Shown in pieces: positions 1 to 11,002 of a stretch of 64,000 bases of DNA. The stretch comes from Doris montereyensis. Taxonomy: Eukaryota > Mollusca > Gastropoda > Nudibranchia > Dorididae. How positions within the stretch are numbered: the stretch's first letter is position 1; every line of letters begins with the position of its first letter. The notes beneath the pieces are model-generated. The model saw only the letters and a program-made list of their open reading frames with translations. It was not told the origin of the DNA and did no database searches. Made by a program: the position numbers and the translations under genes. The stretch spans positions 448,316 through 512,315 of the forward strand of contig JAXRKP010000013.1 of the NCBI GenBank assembly GCA_037039925.1, in the 5' to 3' direction.

Positions 1-915
1 GGGTGCAATGTCTCCAACTGGTTCACTGTCCTACCTAGCGTACGTAGCCTTGGAATGTCCTACGAGTCAGTGCAATTGAGCGCGTGGAAACTTAAATAGG
101 TCGCATCATTACGACATGATCTTCAACGCGTCAATGCTATCATCCTGATCACCAGTGATCTTATAGTTAAGTTGATAAGGCATTCACAAAGTTTACCAAA
201 AAGTCGCACTAGGAGATAATGAACTTTCTCTGGTTCCACATTTTGACTACAACTTTTCACTGTTTCATAGAGTCAGTCCTATTGAGTGGTTTCACGTCGT
301 ACAACCTGGCTGACTGCCACTAACAGAAAAGACGCAATCGTTCCATCTGAAAAGACTCGATCAGTTCCAGTTCGATTATATTATTGTTTTTTTTCTTTCA
401 CTTTATTTTCATGTCATGATGTTAACCCGTTTTCGTTTCGGTTTTTCGTTTTGTGTTGTTAATGTTGCTGTTTTATTTTTTTTAATTTTTAAAAAACCGT
501 TTCACACATTTTGCATAGGCACGCGCATAGGATTGCCTATCTTTTGTTAACATAATAATAGTAAATTATTTCTCTTTCATATCAATACACACACGCATAA
601 TGCGCTTTCATGCAACACCAATTAAACTGTCTGGGAGAACATCACGTGATATCAAAGGTTTTTCAAAAAGAAATTTAAAAAATCAATGATTGTATAACAC
701 ACTGCAATAACACACATGTTCTTTACTTCTGATGTGTCTAGTTTCGTGCTACACGTTCATCTAACAACACATTTGTGTCAGAGTACATTTTATAAACACA
801 TTTACCTTATAGATACCAACATTACTCTCATAACAAATGAAATTGTCAATACATTTGTAAGATAGTGACATACATAAGATTATGCACGGTGTCTGTATCT
901 TTTAGTTAGCATTAT
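1..915. other. Unassigned AT-rich stretch
   Basis: No exon, transposon protein or repeat could be recognised here on either strand. The composition is ordinary intergenic, with a few T and A runs. Confidence 0.5.
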
Positions 916-916
916 A

Positions 917-1680
917 AATGTATGTATGTATGCATGTATGTATGTGTGAATGTATCCTGTATGTGTATGTATGCATGTATCTATGTAAGTATGTATGTAT
1001 GTGTTTATGTATGGAAATATGTATGCATGTATATATTGATGTATGTATCTAATGCATGTACATGTATTATGTATGTATATATGTATTATGTATGTATGTA
1101 TATCTGTGTATGTATGTAAGTGTGTGTATGTATGTATTATGTATGTGTGTGTACATATGCAGCTATGTATGGACATGTATGCATATACGTGTGTATGTAC
1201 TTGTATGTATGTTATGTATATATATATATATATATGTGTATGTGTATGTATGAATATATCTATGTATGGTATGTAGTAGGTATATGTGTGTATAAATGTT
1301 TCTTTGTTCATATCTCTGTGTGTATATTATGTATGTACGTACGTGTGTGTATGTATGCATGTGTATGTATGTATGTATGTATGTATGTATGTATGTATGT
1401 ATGTATGTATGTATATCAAAGTATGTATGCTGTATCTATGTATGTACATCAATGTATGTTTGTATAATATGTATGCATGCATGTATTTGTATAATGTATG
1501 TATATATGTATGTATGTTTGTCTGTCTGTGTATGGATTATTATGTATGTATATATGTTTGTAAGTGGGTAATATGATGTATGTATATGTGTGTATGTATA
1601 TGTATATTATATATGAATGTATGCATGTATGTTTGTATAATGTATGTATGTATGTATATATATTATGTATATGAACGAAT
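917..1680. repeat. Tetranucleotide microsatellite (ATGT)n, impure
   Basis: About 760 bp is dominated by TATG/TGTA units. The purest block lies near 1365-1412, and there is an internal (TA)n block near 1218-1235. Long open frames in this stretch (His/Tyr/Ile/Thr-rich on one strand, Met/Tyr/Val/Cys-rich on the other) are products of the repeat and are not genes. Confidence 0.95.
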
Positions 1681-2400
1681 GATTGTATTTATTTTTATAC
1701 AATGTTTGTACAATGTCTGATCTGGTTGTTCTTGAATTACATTTAAAGGAACTAATGAAGACCAAAGATTGGCCATAATTATAGAAACCTTAAAGAAAAA
1801 TTAATTTCATTTCTGATTTTATGTTCTTCTTATGAGTATCCATTTTCGCTTGTTACATTTATGCATTCAGCAGTAAAGGCATCGTCAACTTTTGTGTAAC
1901 AATAATCAATAGTTACAAAGCAAACTGCATTCTTTATGTTAATTTTTCTCAATTTCATGTTTGTAGGTCTTTGGTGTTGGTCCCAGACATAATACCAAAT
2001 GCCGAATACTGGTTTTACTAAAGCCTTGAAGTAAAGACGTAGAAAATCAAAATACACTGGTAACTATCAAAGCTACAGCACAAAAAATATTAAATTCACA
2101 GAGAGAATTTAAAACAAAGTCAAAAGCTATAATTATCTACGAGTAATGATTAACTCAGAGAGAACAAAAGAGAGAAAAATGAGATAGAGAATGCAAAGGA
2201 CGATGACGAGATATGTCTATCTGGAAAAGTCATTTATAAGTAAACATGAATCTTCAACACAAAAACATAAAGGAAAAATAAATAAATAAAAAGACAGTTA
2301 TAAAAAACGTAGCAGAGGGGGATGTGAAGAATGAGCGAGAGTGGAAGGTTCAGATCTAGAATGAAATAAAAATTGGGAAAATAAGTAAGTAATAAAAAGG
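1681..2400. other. Unassigned stretch between simple repeats
   Basis: AT-rich, with no recognisable coding or transposon sequence. A short open frame near 1830-2057 (minus) has no family resemblance that I can see. The right end becomes progressively purine-rich and grades into the GA tract. Confidence 0.4.
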
Positions 2401-2555
2401 TGAGAAGGAGATAGAGAGAATGAAAGAAATAGAGAGAGAGATCAGAAGCAAACAGATGACATCAAGATAGAGAGAAAAAAGAAATCAGAGAGAGAGAGAG
2501 AGAGAGAGATATGTCAGAGGGAGGGAGAAAGAGAATAGAGACAGAGAGAGAAGAT

Positions 2556-2600
<45 letters not shown>

Positions 2601-2646
2601 GGAGAAGAGAGATACTAAAACCTAGAGAGAGAGAGAAAAACAAATC

Positions 2647-2687
<41 letters not shown>

Positions 2688-2840
2688 GGGAGAGAGAGAT
2701 TTCGAGAGAGACGAGAGAGAGAGAGAGAGAGAGAGACCAAAGAGAGAGAGCGAGATAGAGAGAGAGCGAGAGACAGAGAGACAAGAGAGCCTTTTCAGAG
2801 AGGTCTTGAGATGAGAGAGAGCCAAGAGAGAGGCAAGTAA
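2401..2840. repeat. GA-rich simple repeat block
   Basis: Impure (GA)n tracts with interruptions run for about 430 bp, directly up to the 5' end of a truncated LINE. The Ser/Leu open frames on the minus strand are repeat artefacts. Confidence 0.92.
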
Positions 2841-2841
2841 A

Positions 2842-4860
2842 GAAGAAAAAGATATCTTCGAAAACGATCTACAAATAGCTGCAGAGAATCTTAAACCAAA
2901 ACAGGAACTAATGCTTTTATGAGATTTAAATGCTAGAGTAGGCAACAATGTAGAAACGCCAGGAGGAGTAATAGTAATAGGTAAAGACGGAGAGACAACA
3001 ACTTCTCTACATGGAGAGACTAAGAGATTTTTGCCTAAAGAATAACATGAAAATAGCCAACAACTTTTTTCCTCATAAAGATATCCACGAATATACAAGA
3101 CTAAATGAAGACCAGCGTGAAAAGTCAATGATAGACTACATAATAGTAATAGTAAGCAGCTCCCTTTTTACACTACAGTACATTGGATGCAAGAGTAAAC
3201 AGAGGAGCAGAAATATTTAGCGATCATCACTTGGTGATTGCCAAAATGAAATTACTGACTCAAGAAAACAAACAGAAAAGGAAATAGAAGAAATCTACTA
3301 AACTCAAAATAGAGGAACTAAATAAACCAGTAGTAAAACAGGTATGCCAATGTAGGATAAAAAGATTTATCAGTGAAAGACAGGTGGATCTGAATGATAG
3401 CACAATAGAAGAAATGTGGCAGATGTATAAAGAAACACTCATCAGTTGTACTGAAGAGGTCTGTGGTAGGAAACAAATTAAAGGAGATAGGAAAAGAACA
3501 GCATGGTGGAATGAGAATGTCAAGACTAACATCAAAGAAAAGAAGGATGCCTGGAAGAAATACTTGTAAACAAAGAGACCAGAGGATAGGATAGATGACG
3601 TGAATAAAAGAACTATCGCCAAAGAGGAAGTTAGGAAAGCAAAACAGGAACAACGGGAAGAGTTTGGACAAAGACTTCAAAAAAGCTATCAAGGAAATAA
3701 AAAGTTGTTCGGGGGGGGGGGGGGGGGGGCAATGAAGAGCATGTGAAAGACCAAAGCATGCTCAATACGACAAATTAAGAATGCCAAAGGAGAAATCATG
3801 AAAGGAGACAGCGAAATCATGGAAACATGGAGAAAGCATTTTCAACAATTACATAATCCCTCCAGAACGTATGAAACAAGGAGTAAAAATCAATTAGTAA
3901 GAGTAACAAGTAATCCAGAGGAGACAGCTGAAGATGTAGATATATCAATGGAAGAAATACAAACAGCTATAAGAAAAGTGAAATTAGGAAAAGGAGCAGA
4001 TCAAGTTTATCCAGAAATGATTAAAAACCAAGGGAGAGAGGCAGACAAACTACTACATGCAATATGCCAACGTGCATGGAAGTCCAAACAGGTGCCAGAC
4101 GACTGGGAAAAGGGAACGGTAGTACCAATACATAAGAAAGGATCAACCATGAAATGCTCAAACTATAGAGGAATATCACTACTTAGCGTTCCAGGAAAAG
4201 TATATGCCAGGATACTGGAAATGAGACTAAGGAAAAGAGTAGAGGATCAGACTGAAGAGCATCAGAGTGGATTTAGACCAGGAAGAAGTGTACAAGACCA
4301 CATATTTATAATTAGACAAATAAGAGGAAAATTCCTTGAGAGAAACATTGACTTGCATCTGTGTTTTATTGACTTAGTAAAAGGCATTTGATACTGAGGA
4401 GAGACGAACTATGGCATTTCTTAAAAGAATACAATTTAGAGCAAAATTTAATAGAAGCCATTAAACGTTTTACAATAACATGTGCAGTGAGAGTAACTGG
4501 AAACAAATTTGCAGAATTTGATGTAGATATAGGAGTAAGACAGGCTTGTGTCCTAAGTCCTCTTTTGTTTATCACATTTTTGGATTCAGTCGCAAAGGCA
4601 TCCTCAAAAATGAAGAAAACGAATGTAGGTATGTGGAAGCTCAAACTAGTAAATGTATCAATGCTTTCATTTGCCGATGATTTAGTTCTGTTTGGAAAAT
4701 CAGCAAGTGACCTTTAGTCGAATATCAACATTATGAACAATGAACTAAATACAAGAGGAATGAGAGTAAATGCAAAGAAAACCAAAACAATGCTAGTAAT
4801 TAGGGAAGTTAAAACACAAAATCTTAAATTGAAGACAACAGAGATCAGTGAGTCAACGTC
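2842..4860 (+). mobile_element. LINE copy 1 (APE endonuclease plus reverse transcriptase), 5'-truncated and broken
   Basis: This is the remnant of a non-LTR retrotransposon ORF of the kind often annotated as 'craniofacial development protein 2-like' or 'endonuclease-reverse transcriptase'. The C-terminal half of the endonuclease is visible (DLNARVGNN near 2918; DHHLV near 3225). A linker follows, then the reverse transcriptase from about 3960: VPDDWEKGTVVPIHKKG, NYRGISLL, SGFRPGRS, then GVRQACVLSPLLF and the catalytic FADD motif at about 4670. A frameshift at about 4385 separates the fingers from the palm, and stops and a G20 run (3711-3730) break it elsewhere. The 5' half of the endonuclease is absent, which is typical of LINE 5' truncation. 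The same family lies inverted at 53590-56100, with shared words such as AEDVDISMEEI. The reading breaks mean it is dead. The exact clade cannot be fixed by eye. Confidence 0.9.
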
Positions 4861-5118
4861 CATTGTTCTTCAGTTATTCAGTACAAATGACACATGCACA
4901 CACTGCACACTTCGCAAAAAACTACACTTCACCGACGCGGCAAAGAACTAAGTTTGGATTCCATAAAATTTACCCGCCACTCGACAATTAACCGGCGAGG
5001 CTGAACCCACCTCATCTATGTGTGTCGACAAGGTTTAGTGAAGAACATTACTCGCGCTAGCTGACCGGTGCCGGCGTTTCAAAGCGTATCGCGTTCTCTG
5101 ATGTTCTTGTGTGTACGA
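4861..5118. other. Unassigned sequence 3' of LINE copy 1
   Basis: Similarity to LINE coding is lost just after 4860. No polyA tail or target-site duplication could be placed. Confidence 0.35.
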
Positions 5119-5157
5119 TGGTGTGTGTGTGTGTGTGTGTGTTGTGTGTGTGTGTCT
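5119..5157. repeat. (GT)n microsatellite
   Basis: A short GT dinucleotide tract adjoins the dispersed repeat that follows. In the copies at 14.2 kb and 15.3 kb the same position carries CA-rich sequence on the opposite strand, so the tract belongs to that repeat. Confidence 0.85.
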
Positions 5158-5159
5158 GT

Positions 5160-5292
5160 TTGGTAAGGCAAGTCGATTTGATGGGTGTATGGCTAAGAAA
5201 TTAAAATAGTATTAGTAGTACCCTATCAGTATCAGTGTAATGCAATATTTTAGGTGGTTCCAGGCACCAAAAAACCAAGCAGAACACGCCCC
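5160..5292 (-). repeat. Dispersed repeat, third copy (inverted) of the 14-15 kb duplication
   Basis: Read on the minus strand, this stretch follows the same order as 14078-14215 and 15215-15350. The order is GCGTGTTCTGCTTGG, a 'TGCCTGGAACCACC'-like block, 'AAATATTGCATTACAC', and finally 'CAATACACCCATC' with the CA tail. Only the first part of the longer unit is present. Function is unknown; it is probably an interspersed element end. Confidence 0.75.
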
Positions 5293-5894
5293 TGGTTATA
5301 CGATGTAGATCTAGTAAGCCGGAGTTTGCGAGCAGTTTAAAAACGACTTTAATGAAACCACAGCTTTCGGTAAGTCCCCTGCATTTTATCATACGGCTTA
5401 AGCCTGATTTCTTTCGACGTGAAATCAAAAATGAGCGTTGGGTAATGCGTTTATTTAATGACGTGGTTTTGCATTGTTGACCAGGGTGGGATTTGTCCTT
5501 AAAAGGTCCGAAATTTTCAAACTTTGCTGGCTTGTTATGAATACAGATACTGATTTTTGAATTACACACAACAGAGGAAGTCGTCTGCTCATAAACACAT
5601 TCAAACGAATTATAACAATATTGAATAACGTCGCGAAACAGTGCTTTTGTTCAGGTGGTCTTATAATATGTGTGTTAAAGGCTGTGCAATGTACTTTACA
5701 CCAACATTGATTATCTCCATTGGTGTAATGTAAGGACTCAAACAGAAAACAGAGTGAGAGTGCGAGCGCTTTGCTGTCATTTTTCTCGTCGTTTTTTTGA
5801 TGACCCGTTTACACGACGACACCGCGACGACAGGTACAGAGTGGAAGTGGAAGCAGTTTTCAGTCAACAAACCTGGTCAGTTGAACTCGACTCG

Positions 5895-6110
5895 ATGGAT
5901 GAGGAAGGAATTCTTCAGTGGTTAATGTTAAACTGCTTACAAAAAACGCGACGAAATCGGCGTCGATATTGGGTGCATAGAATTAATCCAAGGCAAAATA
6001 GATATGGCGAATACCACCACCTGATGGCTGAAGTATTAAGAGATGATGAAAGATGTATCCGTTACATCAAAATGAAACCATTAAGAGTTCAAACAGAGTG
6101 CACCTGTCGC
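5895..6110 (+). pseudogene. PIF/Harbinger transposase N-terminal exon fragment
   Basis: The fragment begins with an ATG (MDEEGILQWLML...) and runs into RRRYWVHRINPRQNRYGEYH and LMAEVLRDDERCIRYIKM. This matches the N-terminal signature of HARBI1-like and Harbinger transposases (RRYWVHP...GEFHHLV.EL..DE..F..YFRM). The coding similarity stops after about 65 residues, just before a C-rich run (6113-6124). None of the DDE catalytic core is present. Direct sequence evidence supports the family, and the truncation makes it a pseudogene. Confidence 0.8.
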
Positions 6111-6322
6111 CGCCCCCCCCCCCCCAGCGAAACGACGGGTCTAAATGTTGTGCAATATGAATTGCGTTATCTATTGGAGTGGCGCCGTTTTACACACCAG
6201 CGTGATCCCGTGACGAACCCGTGTGTCACCTGTCGGTTCGCTGGCCTTTTCATTTTAGTGCTGCACTAAAATTTGGCCAGCGCTGAACCGTTTTTTTATT
6301 ATTATCTTCAAACAAAAACACA

Positions 6323-6465
6323 ATGGAGGTGGAAGCTTTGATAGAAGCTATAAGAAAAAGGCAGGTCCTTTATATTATAATAAAGGGGACGCTGATTGTT
6401 CAAATAGGCTTTCAATTAATCAAAAATGGAAGGACATTGTAGAAGAAATCCAAACTGACGGCAAG
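6323..6465 (+). pseudogene. MADF-domain protein fragment (PIF/Harbinger partner gene), frameshifted
   Basis: Translation from the ATG at 6323 gives MEVEALIEAIRKRQVLY. After a 2-bp frame change near 6370 it continues YNNKGDADCSNRLSINQKW, then KDIVEEIQTD. This is the start of a MADF (Myb/SANT-like in ADF1) domain: L(I/V)EAV..RP.LYD....DY.N...., ..AW..I...L. MADF proteins are the usual DNA-binding partner encoded by many animal Harbinger elements. Only about 45 residues remain. Confidence 0.7.
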
Positions 6466-6499
6466 TTTTCTAGCAGCAAGAAAAAAAAAGTACTCGGCT

Positions 6500-6689
6500 T
6501 CCTTCGAATGTACGACAAGATCTTCTCTTCATCATTTACAATTTCATCGACAAGGTGGTAAAACTCTCCGTAGGTTTCTCTTCGTTGGTTGATTCTATGA
6601 ACCCAATATCTTCGCTTACTACAATAACGTCTCCTTTTTAAACAATGCAAAATCGTCGATACCTGGGCTGACATGTTTTGTCTGGACAA
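6500..6689 (-). pseudogene. Second PIF/Harbinger transposase N-terminal fragment, minus strand
   Basis: Read on the minus strand from the ATG at 6689, the protein includes RRYWVHRINQRRETYGEFYH, LVDEIVNDEEKILSYIRRKP. It is homologous in pattern to the + strand fragment at 5895 but clearly a different copy. Similarity ends at about 6500 and the remainder of the transposase is missing. Confidence 0.78.
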
Positions 6690-6869
6690 AAATCAACGCA
6701 ACAAATCACGACCGTGCTGGAACAGGCCGTGAACAGGCACGGGGCGGGTGTAAACATTTTGTCACCCAGCACGTCGCCGTTCCAGCCGAAACCCGTTTTT
6801 TGTTGGGTTTTTTTTTGCGCGGGAACGGTGACGGAACGGCGACGGGTTCACTCTGTTTGAACTCCAACA

Positions 6870-7007
6870 TTTCAATGCTACATCCAACTTGTTTCCAACA
6901 TTTTTCCACAAAGCATTAATAAAATTCCTGTTGCTGTAATTTTCATCCGTCTTGTCATAAAGACATTTTCTTTTTTCAACTGCCTGTATCGACCTTTCGG
7001 TATCCAT
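6870..7007 (-). pseudogene. Second MADF-domain N-terminal fragment, minus strand
   Basis: From the ATG at 7007 the protein starts MDTERSIQAVEKRKCLYDKT, then DENYSNRNFINALWKNVGNK, LDV. This is the classical MADF opening (IE.V..R..LYDK...Y.NR....AW..I...L). Downstream sequence becomes basic and Pro/Arg-rich without MADF helix 2-3 signatures, so the domain is truncated. Confidence 0.72.
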
Positions 7008-7200
7008 TTTGCACAGAAATGAATGAACGCACTACACACTAGCAGCAAGTAGACGATGGACGACTGGAATTTTATTGCAGCAGGAAGTGCACTGTCGGCG
7101 CCTTCTTTTGATGCGTCGTCAAGGGCTCAGAGTGGGAGCGCTTTGCTGTCATTTTCTTCGCCGTTTTTTGATGACTCGTTTACACGACGACACCGCGACA

Positions 7201-8937
7201 ACTGGTACAGAGTGAAAGCAGTTTTCAGTCAGCAAATCTAGTCAGTTGACTGGTACAGACAGAGTGGAAACAGTTTTCAGTCAGCAAACCTAGTCAGTTG
7301 ACTGGTACAGACAGAGTGGAAACAGCTTTCAGTCAGCAAATCTAGTCAGTTGACTGGTACAGACAGAGTGGAAACAGCTTTCAGTCAGCAAATCTAGTCA
7401 GTTGACTGGTACAGAAGTTGACTGGTACAGACAGAGTGGAAACAGCTTTCAGTCAGCAAATCTAGTCAGTTGACTGGTACAGACAGAGTGGAAACAGCTT
7501 TCAGTCAGCAAATCTAGTCAGTTGACTGGTACAGACAGAGTGGAAACAGCTTTCAGTCAGCAAATCTAGTCAGGTGACTGGTACAGACAGAGTGGAAACA
7601 GCTTTCAGTCAGCAAATCTAGTCAGTTGACTGGTACAGACAGAGTGGAAACAGCTTTCAGTCAGCAAATCTAGTCAGTTGACTGGTACAGACAGAGTGGA
7701 AACAGTGGAAACAGTTTTCAGTCAGCATATCTAGTCAGGTGACTGGTAATCTAGTCATTTGACTGGTACAGACAGAGTGGAAACAGCTTTCAGTCGTCAA
7801 ATCTAGTCAGTTGACTGGTACAGACAGAGGGAAACAGCTTTCAGTCAGCAAATCTAGTCAGTTGACTGGTACAGACAGAGTGGAAACAGCTGGAAACAGC
7901 TTTCAGTCGTCAAATCTAGTCAGTTGACTGGTACAAACAGAGTGGAAACAGCTTTCAGTCGTCAAATCTAGTCAGTTGACTGGTACAGACAGAGTGGAAA
8001 CAGCTTTCAGTCGTCAAATCTAGTCAGTTGACTGGTACAAACAGAGTGGAAACAGCTTTCAGTCAGCAAATCTAGTCAGTTGACTGGTACAGACAGAGTG
8101 GAAACAGCTTTTCAGTCAGTCAAATCTAGTCAGTTGACTGGTACAGAATGGAAACAGCTTTCAGTCAGTCAAATCTAGTCAGTTGACTGGTACAGAATGG
8201 AAACAGCAGTCTTTCAGTCAGTCAAAGAGTCTTTCAGTCAGTTGACTGGTACAGACAGAGTGGAAACAGCTTTCAGTCGTCAAATCTAGTCAGTTGACTG
8301 GTACAAACAGAGTGGAAACAGCTTTCAGTCGTCAAATCTAGTCAGTTGACTGGTACAGAAAGAGTGGAAACAGCTTTCAGTCGTCAAATCTAGTCAGTTG
8401 ACTGGTACAGAGTGGAAGCAGTTTTCAGTCGTCAAATCTAGTCAGTTGACTGGTCAGACAGTGGAAGCAGCTTTCAGTCGTCAAATCTAGTCAGTTGACT
8501 GGTAAACAGAGTGGAAATGGAAACAGTCGTCAAATCAAGTCAGTTGACTGGTACAAACAGAGTGGAAACAGTTTTCAGTCGTCAAATCTAGTCAGTTGAC
8601 TGGTACAGAATGGAAACAGCTTTCAGTCGTCAAATCTAGTCAGTTGACTGGTACAAACAGAGTGGAAACAGCTTTCAGTCGTCAAATCTAGTCAGTTGAC
8701 TGGTACAAACAGAGGGAAAAACAGCTTTTCAGTCGTCAAATCTAGTCAGTTGACTACAGAGTGGAAGCAGTTTTCAGTCGTCAAATCAAGTTAGTTGACT
8801 GGTCAGAGTTTTTCAGAAATTTAGTCTGGTACAGCAGCTGTCGAAGCAGTTTTCAAGTCGTCAAATCAAGTCAGTTGACTGGTACAGAGTGGAAGCAGCT
8901 TTCAGTCGTCAAATCTAGTCAGTTGACGTGCTTGCTG
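7201..8937. repeat. 52-bp minisatellite array, about 33 units
   Basis: A tandem array with a unit of about 52 bp is built from TCAGTTGACTGGTACAGA, CAGAGTGGAAACAGCTTTC and AGTCAGCAAATCTAG. Left-hand copies (to about 7790) carry AGTCAGCAAATC. From about 7795 rightwards most carry AGTCGTCAAATC, so two unit subfamilies are spatially sorted. Some units contain small internal duplications (7405, 7700, 7885, 8205). The first unit grows directly out of the Harbinger-associated block that also occurs at 5820-5880 (GGTACAGAGTGGAAG...GCAGTTTTCAGTC), so that block is the likely seed. There are no unique spacers, so it is not a CRISPR. Confidence 0.93.
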
Positions 8938-9689
8938 TCCACGCCGACTTTACTTTGGCCAAGCCTGGATAGATCTAGTTACCCACTTTCAATCTTTCTG
9001 ACCACTCATATCCAATCAACCCAAGCAGCGACATGAGTACTAGTAGTAACAGCTAGGAAGTAGTACTAGTAAGGGGGGGGGGGGGGGCAGAAGCAAATTG
9101 TCAGAACTGGGATTACTGAGAATCCAACTCGAATCAGATACACTGCCTACTAAGCTATCAGCGTCTACAGACTAACAACACTACAGACTAACAATAATGA
9201 CATTAACAACAACTTGTAGGTTTAATACAAAATAACTGACTGACAATGACAAAACAACCCAATATCCTGTCGCTGCATCATGAAATTGTGATAAGTAAAT
9301 GAAATGGGAACAAATAAACTGCACATTTCCTTAATAATCAATTCTAATAACTAAGGCAACGTCGTTTTTTAATTTTTTATAGATAAGGCGACCAACAAAA
9401 TACATAGTAAAGTTCACCCGAAGAGTAGAAGAAGGGGAAGAGTTTATAAATTAAGAATACCCGGTACATGTATTTTCTTTTCTAATACAGTAGTTGTACT
9501 ACATGGAAAGATTTGAGTCTCGAGTCAATTCAAACAAAGCGTGGAGAGAACATTTAATATTTCAATTTCTTACTTACTGAGTGACACCCCTGAGAAAGAG
9601 CAATTAAATTAAATTTTAAATGCATGTTATGGATGGGAACAAACAGCGGCCATTCGCATCGGGAGTGATCTAAGCGCATGACATTAACA
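8938..9689. other. Unassigned stretch with G-homopolymer
   Basis: No gene or named repeat was recognised. A G16-type run occurs at about 9071-9087. The sequence after 9100 is AT-rich. Confidence 0.4.
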
Positions 9690-10527
9690 TTACAAGCCAA
9701 TCAAAAGAGGCGTACCAGTACGTCAAGGGTGTGTCCTTTCACCAGACCTTTTCAATCTATGTATACATGTACATCATATAGTAATAATAATAGTGAAATG
9801 ACTGTGAGAAACAGAGAATCATGGCGTTGTTACAACAGGAGGGCACAACATAAACAATATATACACATTACGCTGATGATACTGTTTTGATTGCCGAATT
9901 TGAAACGAACCTAAACACGCCATCTTATTGTTATGTTATTGTTATTGTAATGTTAGACGTTGTGTCTAGTGCCAGTGAAGAGAAAGGACTGAATCTGAAC
10001 ACCAAGAAAACAGAGAGTAGTATGATGATATTGATAACAATATAAGTAGGAACAAATACAAAATGTTTGCTGACAAAGGTTGAGCTATTATTTTTTTTTA
10101 AAAAAAAAAAACGTATTGCAATAGCCATTGACATCTACTAATACAACTGTAACTATAACATAACGAAGTATATTAGTGTCATGAAAAACAGAAATGGACA
10201 TATGGATAGCAAGATTCGTGTTCTGAAGGCGTACGTTTGGTCAGTTCTTCTTTATGGCTGCGAGTGCTGGACAATGTCAATAAGTAAAGAGATAGAGAGG
10301 CGTATTGAGGCCGCAGAGCTGTGGTTTATGCGTAAAAGAATTAGAATGCTGAACATTTCGTGGAAAGAACAGATAGCCAACGACGATGTGCTGATGAAGG
10401 CTGGCACAAAACCATCGCTTATGAACACTATACATACGACAGGGACAATTAAAATTCACAGGACATTATGTAATATATTGAAAGAATCATATAGAGAGAG
10501 GCGAACTAACAGTAACACTTAACACAC
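9690..10527 (+). mobile_element. LINE reverse-transcriptase remnant, left part (split by Harbinger)
   Basis: Broken frames encode the palm and connection region of a non-LTR reverse transcriptase. Visible motifs are a GV(R/C)...LSP(D)LFN-like block near 9730, YADDTVLIA at about 9870-9897, a KGLNLNTKKTE segment near 10000, and VLLYGCECWTMS at about 10245. The coding continues across the Harbinger insertion at 12419-12603. Multiple stops make it non-functional. Confidence 0.82.
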
Positions 10528-10798
10528 TAAGGCTTTCACTTTCACACACATCGACCAAACGCCGTCCGCCGTGGACGTCGCGACGTGGTAGACAGACATG
10601 ACGCCTCTGTTCACACTCATCGACTTACTTTTAGCCGTGTGGACGGCAAATTATCACCTGGCTTCATTTGGCTCTAGTCTATAGTATCATGATGGACAGA
10701 CGTACAGAACTGGCGTCAGTGGCGTGCTTATATTATCTGTATCTAAAAAAACCAAAACAAAAAACGATGCCGAAGAACTCAATGGGTCCATCTCCTAA

Positions 10799-10998
10799 AT
10801 GTGCAGACCAATAGCTGAAGCCTTCGTCACATTGTTTGAAAACCTCCGACAAGACGACAAAAAGTTCTTCAACTATTTTAGAATGTCGATGACAAGCTTT
10901 GATGAGCTTCTGAATAGAATAAGCCCACATATTGTCAAGGCAGGAACAAAAATGAGAGATCCTATTCCACCAACTGAACGGTTAGCTGTTACTTTAAG
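10799..10998 (+). pseudogene. Harbinger element 1 transposase exon
   Basis: The frame encodes AFVTLFENLRQDDKKFFNYF, RMSMTSFDELLNRISPHIV, and RDPIPPTERLAVTLR. This corresponds to the HARBI1-family region L..DD..F..YFRMS...FD.LL..I.P.I, then I...ERLA.TLR. It ends at a consensus donor (AAG|GTAAGT). The true start of the exon is probably upstream of the Met at 10799, because the transposase signature normally begins 10-20 residues earlier. No downstream exon with the DDE core was found before the right TIR. Confidence 0.8.
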
Positions 10999-11002
10999 GT
11001 AA

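Larger units (their letters stand above)
5745..7245. mobile_element. Cluster of PIF/Harbinger remnants flanked by direct repeats
   Basis: Two direct repeats of about 120 bp (5745-5880 and 7115-7245) share the block TTACACGACGACACCGCGAC followed by a GGTACAGAGTG... segment. They bracket four broken gene fragments of PIF/Harbinger type. Two are transposase N-termini, at 5895 (+) and 6689 (-). Two are MADF-domain N-termini, at 6323 (+) and 7007 (-). PIF/Harbinger elements normally carry one transposase gene and one Myb/SANT- or MADF-like partner. Having two partial sets in opposite orientation implies two elements collided or captured each other's 5' exons. No intact TIR pair with a 3-bp TWA duplication was identified. 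Confidence 0.7.

Noticed and set aside
880..1576. Overlapping open frames of 65-143 codons rich in His/Tyr/Ile or Met/Tyr/Val/Cys
   Set aside because: They are direct translations of the ATGT microsatellite on both strands.
5201..5569. 122-codon minus-strand frame
   Set aside because: It spans the dispersed repeat and its flank, and the copies at 14 and 15 kb do not preserve the frame.
7201..8937. Possible CRISPR array because of regular repeats of about 52 bp
   Set aside because: Units are head-to-tail with no unique spacers, repeats drift, there are no cas genes and the host is an animal genome.
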